A program made the translations under genes and the position numbers. 64,000 bases of DNA, taken from an uncultured Arachnia sp. (GTDB taxonomy: Bacteria > Actinomycetota > Actinomycetes > Propionibacteriales > Propionibacteriaceae). Positions 57,810-64,000 of the stretch are shown here, in pieces; within the stretch, counting starts at the first letter, position 1, and each line of letters opens with the position of its first letter. The notes below the pieces were generated by a model. The model was not told where the DNA came from. It made no database searches and was given only the letters and a program-made list of their open reading frames with translations. The stretch is from assembly GCA_947499145.1 (NCBI GenBank), contig CANMNB010000002.1:95462-159461 (forward strand), written 5' to 3'.

Positions 57810-60011
57810 GTGACCACCATTCCCCGTTTCGGCTCGGTCCCCCTGGGCGGCAGCGGCATCCCCTCGGATGCGGCGGCCCAGTTCGAGGCCATCAACCGTT
57901 CCACCGGCCACAGCGCCGGCTGGCAGACGCCCGAGCACATCCTCGTCCCGCCGCTGTACGGCGAGCAGGATCTCGCAGGGCTCGACTTCCTGGAGACGTA
58001 CCCCGGCATGCCGCCGTTCCTGCGTGGCCCCTACGCCACCATGTACGTCAACCAGCCGTGGACCATCCGGCAGTACGCCGGCTTCTCCACCGCCGAGGAG
58101 TCGAACGCCTTCTATCGCCGCAACCTCGCGGCCGGCCAGAAGGGCTTGTCCATCGCGTTCGACCTGGCCACCCACCGTGGCTACGACTCCGACCACCCAC
58201 GGGTGGCGGGCGACGTCGGCATGGCAGGCGTGGCCGTCGACTCCATCCTCGACATGCGGCAGCTCTTCGACGGCATCCCGCTCGACCAGATGTCGGTGTC
58301 GATGACGATGAACGGCGCCGTACTGCCGATCCTGGCGCTCTACGTCGTCGCGGCCGAGGAGCAGGGCGTCTCCCCCGAGCAGCTCGCAGGGACCATCCAG
58401 AACGACATCCTCAAGGAGTTCATGGTCCGCAACACCTACATCTACCCGCCGCTGCCCTCGATGCGGATCATCGCCGACATCTTCGCCTTCACGTCCGCGA
58501 ACATGCCCCGGTTCAACTCGATCTCCATCTCCGGCTACCACATGCAGGAGGCGGGCGCGACGGCCGACATCGAGATGGCCTACACCCTGGCAGACGGCGT
58601 CGAGTACATCCGCGCCGGCGAGTCCGTCGGCCTCAACGTGGACCAGTTCGCGCCGCGACTCAGCTTCTTCTGGGCCATCGGCATGAACTTCTACATGGAG
58701 GTCGCCAAGATGCGCGCGGCCCGTCTGCTGTGGGCACGTCTGGTGCGCGAGTTCGGCGCCAAGAACCCCAAGTCGATGAGCCTGCGGACGCACTCGCAGA
58801 CGTCGGGGTGGTCCTTGACCGCCCAGGACGTCTACAACAACGTCGCCCGTACCTGCATCGAGGCCATGGCCGCGACGCAGGGCCACACCCAGTCGCTGCA
58901 CACCAACGCCCTGGACGAAGCGATCGCGCTACCGACGGACTTCTCCGCCCGCATCGCCCGCAACACCCAGCTGTTCCTGCAGCAGGAGTCGGGCACCACG
59001 AAGACCGTCGACCCCTGGGCGGGTTCCGCCTACGTGGAGAAGCTCACCGAGCAGCTCGCGCGCAAGGCGTGGGAACGGATCCAGGAGGTCGAACAGGCCG
59101 GTGGTATGGCCAAGGCCATCGAGCAGGGCATCCCCAAGATGCGCATCGAGGAGGCCGCCGCCCGCACCCAGGCACGCATCGACTCCGGCCGCCAGCCCGT
59201 CATCGGCGTCAACAAGTACCAGTTGGACGACGAGGACCAGCTCGAGGTCCTCAAGGTCGACAACCGCGCGGTGCGCGAGGCACAGATCGCCAAGCTGGAG
59301 CGGCTGCGCTCCGAGCGCGATGAGGAGGCCACGCAGGCCGCTCTGGAGAAGGTCACCTGGGCTGCGGGCAACCCCGACTCCACCGACCCGGAGCGCAACC
59401 TGCTGAAGGTGGCCATCGACGCCGCCCGCGCCAAGGCGTCGGTCGGCGAGATCTCCGACGCGCTCGAGAAGGTCTTCGGGCGCTACACCGCACAGATCCG
59501 TACCATCTCAGGTGTGTACAACAAGGAGACCGGCTCCACCGAGACCGTCGAGAAGGCACGCAAGCTGGTCGAGGAGTTCGAGGCCAAGGATGGACGTCGC
59601 CCCCGGATCCTCGTCGCGAAGATGGGTCAGGACGGCCACGACCGTGGCCAGAAGGTCATCGCGACGGCGTACGCCGACCTCGGCATGGACGTCGACGTCG
59701 GTCCCCTGTTCCAGACCCCCGAGGAGGTGGCGCGGCAGGCCGTCGAGTCCGACGTCCACGTCGTCGGCGTCTCCTCCCTGGCGGCCGGCCACCTCACGTT
59801 GGTGCCGACACTCCGCCAGGAGCTGGACAAGCTGGGCCGCGAGGACCTGATGATCGTCGTTGGTGGCGTGATCCCCAGCCAGGACTTCGACGAGCTGCGC
59901 GCCAACGGTGCGGACGCCATCTACCCTCCCGGCACCAACATCCCCGAGGCGGCCATCAACCTGCTGGAGATCCTCACCAAGCGTCTGCATGACGAGGACC
60001 CGGCGGCCTGA
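57810..60011 (+). CDS. mutB: Methylmalonyl-CoA mutase large catalytic subunit
   Basis: 733 residues, adenosylcobalamin-dependent. Barrel domain begins [36 protein letters not shown], with the substrate-site TYR-type loop and [12 protein letters not shown]; the cobalamin domain has [11 protein letters not shown] (Asp608, His610, Gly613; His is the lower axial ligand), and GVSSLAAGH and GGVIP loops. Start is GTG 3 bp after mutA. No meaB chaperone gene follows; the transcript ends at the hairpin 60021-60053. Confidence 0.97.
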   Translation: MTTIPRFGSVPLGGSGIPSDAAAQFEAINRSTGHSAGWQTPEHILVPPLYGEQDLAGLDFLETYPGMPPFLRGPYATMYVNQPWTIRQYAGFSTAEESNAFYRRNLAAGQKGLSIAFDLATHRGYDSDHPRVAGDVGMAGVAVDSILDMRQLFDGIPLDQMSVSMTMNGAVLPILALYVVAAEEQGVSPEQLAGTIQNDILKEFMVRNTYIYPPLPSMRIIADIFAFTSANMPRFNSISISGYHMQEAGATADIEMAYTLADGVEYIRAGESVGLNVDQFAPRLSFFWAIGMNFYMEVAKMRAARLLWARLVREFGAKNPKSMSLRTHSQTSGWSLTAQDVYNNVARTCIEAMAATQGHTQSLHTNALDEAIALPTDFSARIARNTQLFLQQESGTTKTVDPWAGSAYVEKLTEQLARKAWERIQEVEQAGGMAKAIEQGIPKMRIEEAAARTQARIDSGRQPVIGVNKYQLDDEDQLEVLKVDNRAVREAQIAKLERLRSERDEEATQAALEKVTWAAGNPDSTDPERNLLKVAIDAARAKASVGEISDALEKVFGRYTAQIRTISGVYNKETGSTETVEKARKLVEEFEAKDGRRPRILVAKMGQDGHDRGQKVIATAYADLGMDVDVGPLFQTPEEVARQAVESDVHVVGVSSLAAGHLTLVPTLRQELDKLGREDLMIVVGGVIPSQDFDELRANGADAIYPPGTNIPEAAINLLEILTKRLHDEDPAA

Positions 60012-60020
60012 CAGCTGGAG

Positions 60021-60053
60021 CGAGCGGCCCATCCCTACGGGGTGGGCCGCTCG
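60021..60053 (+). terminator. Terminator-like hairpin after mutB
   Basis: CGAGCGGCCCA pairs with TGGGCCGCTCG over 11 bp (60021-60031 with 60043-60053), then GTTGCGT. T-tract poor but the stem is strong. Confidence 0.6.
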
Positions 60054-60097
60054 GTTGCGTCCCGACGGGGGCGCTCGGGCCGGTCGGCGACACCGAG

Positions 60098-60103
60098 TAG
60101 CCT
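60098..60103 (+). promoter_or_regulatory. -10 box, leaderless OYE transcript
   Basis: TAGCCT ends 7 nt before the GTG at 60111. Confidence 0.45.
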
Positions 60104-60110
60104 CGACGTC

Positions 60111-61184
60111 GTGACGAACCTCTCCGACCCGCTCGAGTTCACCCGCGGACCGGCCTGGCGCAACCGGCTGGCCCTCGCCCCGCTGACCAACAAGCAGTCA
60201 CACCCCGACGGCACGCTCTCCGACACCGAGATCGAGTGGCTGCTGGCCCGCGCGCGCCACGGCTTCGGCATGGTAATGACGGCCGCTGCCTACGTCGCGC
60301 AGTCCGGCAAGGCCTGGACCGGCCAGCTCGGCGTCAGCGACGATGCGCACCTGCCGGGCCTGGAGAGGCTCGCGTCGGGGATCCGCGACGCCGGCGCGGC
60401 CTCCATCGTCCAGCTCCAGCACGGTGGGGCACGCGCAAGCAGCGACGCCTCCGGCAAAGAACTCGTCGGACCCTTCGCCGACGAGACCGGTGCCCGACCA
60501 CTGACGACCGACGAGGTCCAGCAGACCGTCGCCGACTTCGCCTCTGCTGCAGCGCGAGCGGAGCAGGCCGGCTTCGACGGCGTGCAGCTGCACGGTGCGC
60601 ATGGGTACCTCCTCTGCCAGTTCCTGGACGCCCGCAATCGACGCGAGGACGGCTACGGCGGCGACCTCGACGGCCGGGCCCGCATCATCCGGGAGACGAT
60701 CACCGCCGTCCGGGAGGCGACATCGCCGACGTTCCACGTCGGCCTGCGCCTGTCCGCCGAACGCTTTGGCCTGGTCCCGGACGAGATGGTCCTGCTGGCC
60801 GAACAACTCATGGGCGAGGGCCAGCTCGACCACCTGGACATGTCGCTGTGGGACATCACCAAGCTCCCCGAGGGCGGCGACGACGACTCCCCGCTCCTCG
60901 TCGACCGGTTCGTGGAGCTCCATCGCGGCGGCACGCGTCTCGGCATCGCCGGCAAGGTCACGAGCGGACCGACGGCGGTGTCCGCCCTGGCGACCGGGGC
61001 GGACTTCGTCGACATCGGACGTGCGGCGATCGCGGACCAGCGAGTGGCCGAGCGGATCCTCGCCGACGACACATATCCCGGGCCGGCGTTCCCCGTCTCG
61101 CGCCAGGAGTTGCGGGACAACTGCGTCGGCGAGCCGTTCGTGGAGTACTTCGCGACGGGCTGGCCCCAGCTGGTGGCCAGCTAG
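60111..61184 (+). CDS. NADH:flavin oxidoreductase, Old Yellow Enzyme family
   Basis: FMN-dependent ene-reductase-type barrel, 357 residues. NRLALAPLTNKQSHPDGTLSDTEIEWLLARARHGFGMVMTAA is the FMN site; QLHGAHGYLLCQFLD carries the active-site His pattern (HGAHGY), and GRAAIADQRVAERI the late phosphate site. Substrate unknown. The GTG start at 60111 has a leaderless promoter. The 3' end overlaps the convergent SorC gene by 4 bp. Confidence 0.87.
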   Translation: MTNLSDPLEFTRGPAWRNRLALAPLTNKQSHPDGTLSDTEIEWLLARARHGFGMVMTAAAYVAQSGKAWTGQLGVSDDAHLPGLERLASGIRDAGAASIVQLQHGGARASSDASGKELVGPFADETGARPLTTDEVQQTVADFASAAARAEQAGFDGVQLHGAHGYLLCQFLDARNRREDGYGGDLDGRARIIRETITAVREATSPTFHVGLRLSAERFGLVPDEMVLLAEQLMGEGQLDHLDMSLWDITKLPEGGDDDSPLLVDRFVELHRGGTRLGIAGKVTSGPTAVSALATGADFVDIGRAAIADQRVAERILADDTYPGPAFPVSRQELRDNCVGEPFVEYFATGWPQLVAS

Positions 61185-62116
61185 GACTCCAGGAGCGCTT
61201 GGGCCGTCGGCTCGTCGGTGACGAGCACGTCGAGGTAGCGCCCGGCGATGGCGCCCCGGATGGCGTCGACCTTCTCCGCCCCGGCGGCGACGCCGACGAC
61301 GTTCGGGAGCTCCCGCAGCTCGGCCAGGCTCAACGCCACCGACCGGCCGGTGACGGGCCCGTTGACAGGCGACCCGTCGGCTGCGAACCACTGGCCGAGC
61401 ATGTCCCCCACGGCTCCGGCTGTGGCGTAGGCGGCGACGTCGTCGTCGCTGACCATGCCCGTTCGCACGGCGGAGCCGCCGGGTCGCACGGCGCCGACGC
61501 CCGTCAGCGTCAGCGCGGCTCGCCTGGCGTCGTCGAAGACCTGGGCCACCATCTCCTCGCTTCGGAGCGAGGCGGCCAGCTCGACGCTCGAGACGAACAG
61601 TGGCGCAGGAACCGTCCGGAGCCTCCGGACGGCGGCGGGGTTGTCGGAGACGAGCTCCGCCACGTTGTCGATGGTTCCCGCTGCGGACGCGAGGGTCACG
61701 CCCTCCAACGACTCGGCGGAGAGCATGGTCAGGGCACGCGCGACGGTGTCGCTCCACCCGACCCCGACCACGACCCCGGGGTGCAGGTAGCGACGGGCGT
61801 AGGCGGCCAACGCCGCAGCAACCCGTTCGTTGGTCCGTTCCCTGCTCAACGGCCCCGCCAGGGTGGGGACGACCACGGCGTCGGCCAGGCCCAGGCGGTC
61901 CCGCAACCTGCCCGCAAGTCCCATGGCGGCGAGATAGTTGGCGTCCATCTCGATGCGCACGATCCCGTGGTGCCGCGCGGCCTCGAGCAGGCGGCCGACC
62001 GTCTGGCGTGACACGTACAGGCGCGACGCCACCTGGGCCTGCGTCAGACCGTCCTCGTAGTAGAGCCAGGCTGCGCGCACCGCCATGTCCAGGTCGCTGG
62101 CCTCCGGATTCAGCAC
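61181..62116 (-). CDS. SorC/DeoR-type sugar-binding transcriptional regulator
   Basis: 311 residues. N-terminal helix-turn-helix (AAWLYYEDGLTQAQVASRLYVSRQTVGRLLEAARHHGIVRI) and a sugar-phosphate-binding C-domain (VVVGVGWSDTVARALTML, GVAAGAEKVDAIRGAIAGRYLDVLVTDEPTAQALLE). Divergent from a polyol-dehydrogenase-like gene across 142 bp, so it probably controls that gene and itself in response to a sugar phosphate. Confidence 0.88.
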   Translation of the reverse strand: MLNPEASDLDMAVRAAWLYYEDGLTQAQVASRLYVSRQTVGRLLEAARHHGIVRIEMDANYLAAMGLAGRLRDRLGLADAVVVPTLAGPLSRERTNERVAAALAAYARRYLHPGVVVGVGWSDTVARALTMLSAESLEGVTLASAAGTIDNVAELVSDNPAAVRRLRTVPAPLFVSSVELAASLRSEEMVAQVFDDARRAALTLTGVGAVRPGGSAVRTGMVSDDDVAAYATAGAVGDMLGQWFAADGSPVNGPVTGRSVALSLAELRELPNVVGVAAGAEKVDAIRGAIAGRYLDVLVTDEPTAQALLES

Positions 62117-62258
62117 TCCGGCACCCCCTTCTCCGCTTCACCGACACCGGGATCGCTGGGCCGATGCCCATGTACCTGCCGATACCTTCTCACGCGGGGG
62201 TTGCTGGCCTAGATTCGGGAGAAAGACCAGCGACGACGACGCCCACAGGAGATCAGCA
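62117..62258. promoter_or_regulatory. Divergent control region of the SorC regulator and dehydrogenase
   Basis: 142 bp. On the plus strand TTGCTG (62200) and TAGATT (62210) are too close for a standard promoter, but TAGATT may be a -10 box. CAGGAGA (62246-62252) is the ribosome site of the GTG at 62259. No clear SorC palindrome is seen by eye. Confidence 0.35.
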
Positions 62259-63857
62259 GTGTCGAACATCCCCAGCACCCAGCACGCCATCCAGATCACC
62301 GGGGTGGACACCATCGTCCACAACGAGGCCAAGCCCGTCGATCCGGTCGGCCCCACCCAGATGCTGCTCCAGGTGGAGGCCTGTGGCATCTGTTTCTCCG
62401 ACACCAAGCTGCTGCACGCGTTCGACAGCCACCCGCGCAAGGCGGAGGTGGTCTCCGGCATGGACCTCGACGCGCTGAAGGAAATCCCCAGCTACCATCC
62501 CGGCGACGCCCCCGTCGTACCCGGCCATGAGCCCGTCGCCCGCATCGTCGCCGTCGGGGACCGGGTGGAGCAGTTCTCCGTCGGCGACCGCGTCCTGGTG
62601 CAGGCGGACTGGAAGCACCTCAAGACCCCCAAGTCCAATGGCGCCTTCGGCTACAACTTCGACGGCGCGCTGCAGGAGTACGTCGTCGTCGACGAACGCT
62701 GCGTGGTCGCGCCCGACGGTGAGAAGTTCCTCATCCATGTGACCGACGGACCCTCCGCGGCCGCCGTGGGACTCATCGAGCCCTGGGCCACCGTCGAGGG
62801 GTCCTACGCCTGGGCCGAGCGCCACCACCCGAAGGCCGGCGGACGCATGCTCGTCGTCGGCGACGTCGACGGGCTCGACGCGCTGACCGCCGAGCACGCT
62901 CCGTCGGAGGTCGTGCGCGTGGCCGATGGTGAACTGAACGTCGACGGCCCCTTCGACGACATCGTCTATCGCGGCTCCGACGTCGCCACCCTCGAGGCGC
63001 TGGGCGGCCTTCTGGGCATGCGCGGCGTGCTGTGCGTCGTGCTCGACGGCGAGACCATCCCCGGCCCGGTCAACATCGACATCGGCCGCGTGCACTACGA
63101 CTTCATCCGCTTCTGCGGCACCACGGGCTCCGATCCCGCCGAGGGCTACGCCTGGATCCCGGCCAACGGTGAGCTCCGCGAGAACGACGAGGTCGCGATC
63201 ATCGGCGCCGCCGGGCCCATGGGCGTCATGCACACGATGCGCGCCCTGACGTCGAAGGTGCCCGGGATCTCCGTCGCCGCCACCGACCTCAGCGACGAGC
63301 GCCTCGCCCACCTTGAATCTCTCGCCCGGCCCGTCGCCGACGAGGCCGGCATCGACCTCCAGGTCATCAACACCAGCACGACCCAACTGCAGCCGGGCTA
63401 CACCCACCTCAGCTGCATGGTCCCCGTACCAGCGCTGGTGGCACAGGCTGTGGACCTCGCGGCCGACGGCGCGATCATCAACGCCTTCGCGGGCATCCCC
63501 GCCGGTACCACGGGCGAGTTCGACCTGCAGGGCATCATCGAGCGTCGGATCTTCATGCTGGGGACATCCGGGTCCGACGTCTCCGACATGCGCACCGTGC
63601 TGCAGAAGATCGAGGACGGCATCCTCGACACCCACATCTCCCTCGATGCCGTCACCGGCATGGCGGGCTTCCAGGACGCGATCGACTCCGTGATCAACCG
63701 CACCTCCGGCGGCAAGATCATGGTCTACCCGATGCTCCACGACCTGCCCCTCACGCGGCTGGGCGAGATGAGCGAGAAGCTGCCCCACGTCGCGGCCAAG
63801 CTGAACGACGGGGTCTGGACCAAGGAGGCCGAGGAGGCCCTGCTCGCCGGGAAGTGA
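62259..63857 (+). CDS. Large two-domain medium-chain dehydrogenase (polyol or sorbose-type)
   Basis: 532 residues, longer than usual zinc alcohol dehydrogenases (about 350). The N-terminal zinc/GroES-like domain has EACGICFSDTKLLHAF and VPGHEPVARIVAVGDRVEQFSVGDRVLVQADW. A middle stretch (about 195-300) looks like a degraded or rearranged segment (GGRMLVVGDVDGLDALTAEHAPSE), and the C-terminal Rossmann fold has IIGAAGPMGVMHTMRAL. L-sorbose-1-phosphate reductase (SorE)-like enzymes and other sugar-phosphate dehydrogenases are the closest idea, supported by the divergent SorC regulator. GTG start with CAGGAGA. Confidence 0.72.
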   Translation: MSNIPSTQHAIQITGVDTIVHNEAKPVDPVGPTQMLLQVEACGICFSDTKLLHAFDSHPRKAEVVSGMDLDALKEIPSYHPGDAPVVPGHEPVARIVAVGDRVEQFSVGDRVLVQADWKHLKTPKSNGAFGYNFDGALQEYVVVDERCVVAPDGEKFLIHVTDGPSAAAVGLIEPWATVEGSYAWAERHHPKAGGRMLVVGDVDGLDALTAEHAPSEVVRVADGELNVDGPFDDIVYRGSDVATLEALGGLLGMRGVLCVVLDGETIPGPVNIDIGRVHYDFIRFCGTTGSDPAEGYAWIPANGELRENDEVAIIGAAGPMGVMHTMRALTSKVPGISVAATDLSDERLAHLESLARPVADEAGIDLQVINTSTTQLQPGYTHLSCMVPVPALVAQAVDLAADGAIINAFAGIPAGTTGEFDLQGIIERRIFMLGTSGSDVSDMRTVLQKIEDGILDTHISLDAVTGMAGFQDAIDSVINRTSGGKIMVYPMLHDLPLTRLGEMSEKLPHVAAKLNDGVWTKEAEEALLAGK

Positions 63858-63900
63858 CGTAGGCGAGCAAATCCGCGGAGTCAGAGCTCACTTTTCGCGG

Positions 63901-63922
63901 CCGGACGGGGGAAGATCGACCA
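63901..63922. repeat. Second copy of the 22-bp dispersed repeat
   Basis: CCGGACGGGGGAAGATCGAC plus two bases, one mismatch to 45127-45148. It lies 11 bp beyond the stop of the minus-strand ORF at the edge, the place where an insertion sequence would have its terminal repeat. Confidence 0.4.
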
Positions 63923-63933
63923 CTCGGAAGGTG

Positions 63934-64000
63934 TCAAGCTGTTTGGAGTCGTTGTTGGCTGTTTTCCATGTTGAGGCGGACGGCTGCGTAAGGGGTGCGT
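63934..64000 (-). CDS. 3' end of an unidentified gene entering from the right, perhaps a transposase
   Basis: The minus strand reads RTPYAAVRLNMENSQQRLQTA then a stop at 63936-63934. Only 21 codons are in the window, so no family can be named. Lower G/C in this part and the dispersed repeat next to it hint at an insertion sequence. Confidence 0.3.
   Translation of the reverse strand, partial: RTPYAAVRLNMENSQQRLQTA

Noticed and set aside
56877..58901. 674-residue minus-strand ORF opposite mutA-mutB
   Set aside because: Antisense shadow caused by high GC; mutA and mutB are certain on the other strand.
60198..62171. 657-residue minus-strand ORF
   Set aside because: Runs over the OYE gene and in a wrong frame over the SorC gene; Arg/Gly-rich and without motifs.

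Overview
The window is high-GC DNA with long overlapping reading frames, short gaps and many promoters of the TAnnnT type sitting 6-7 nt before a start codon (leaderless mRNAs). Together with a coenzyme-B12 methylmalonyl-CoA mutase pair, a MshA-like glycosyltransferase beside a PIG-L deacetylase, and a CebR-type cellobiose operon, this points to an actinobacterium. A member of the Propionibacteriaceae (Tessaracoccus-like) is my best guess, by inference only.

Left chromosomal part (1-13.5 kb): end of a UDP-glucose dehydrogenase, a methionine ABC importer (metN-metI-metQ), glucose-6-phosphate isomerase, a wall-anchored SH3/LAS-peptidase-like protein, a KDPG-aldolase-like protein without catalytic residues, a niacin-type MFS transporter, a NifX-like protein, a cytochrome P450 with an internal deletion, gamma-glutamyltransferase and a rifampin ADP-ribosyltransferase (arr).

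Integrated element (about 13.56-31.84 kb): an 18-kb integrative and mobilizable element inserted into the 3' end of tRNA-Leu(CAG). Its ends are a shared 25-bp att core inside about 111 bp of imperfect homology, with 11-bp tandem repeats at both ends that look like integrase arm sites. At the right end lie a tyrosine integrase, an excisionase-like protein and a 1296-residue MobF relaxase-helicase. Cargo is a metal/arsenic block: a CmtR-like regulator with two CDF transporters; arsC and an arsR-arsC fusion; arsA and arsD; arsR with two YlbF-family proteins; a TauE/SafE permease; another arsR; and an ABC exporter. No ArsB or Acr3 arsenite pump is present, so the partner of ArsA/ArsD is open. This is the most interesting part of the window.

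Right chromosomal part (31.9-64 kb): two charged proteins that share a repeat motif; a guanidine-III riboswitch in front of a Gdx-type guanidinium exporter; macro-domain and SDR proteins; the MshA/PIG-L-like pair; BrkB-type membrane, HAD and DUF937 proteins; an esterase; a SIMPL protein; a sugar catabolic cluster (Gfo/Idh oxidoreductase, sugar isomerase, glycerate kinase); a beta-lactamase-fold hydrolase; a cebR-bglC-cebG-cebF-cebE cellobiose operon with two palindromic operators; a two-component system; ThuA-like and histidine phosphatase proteins; mutA-mutB; an Old Yellow Enzyme homologue; and a SorC regulator divergent from a polyol-dehydrogenase-like gene. The last 70 bp hold the end of an unidentified minus-strand ORF, possibly a transposase.
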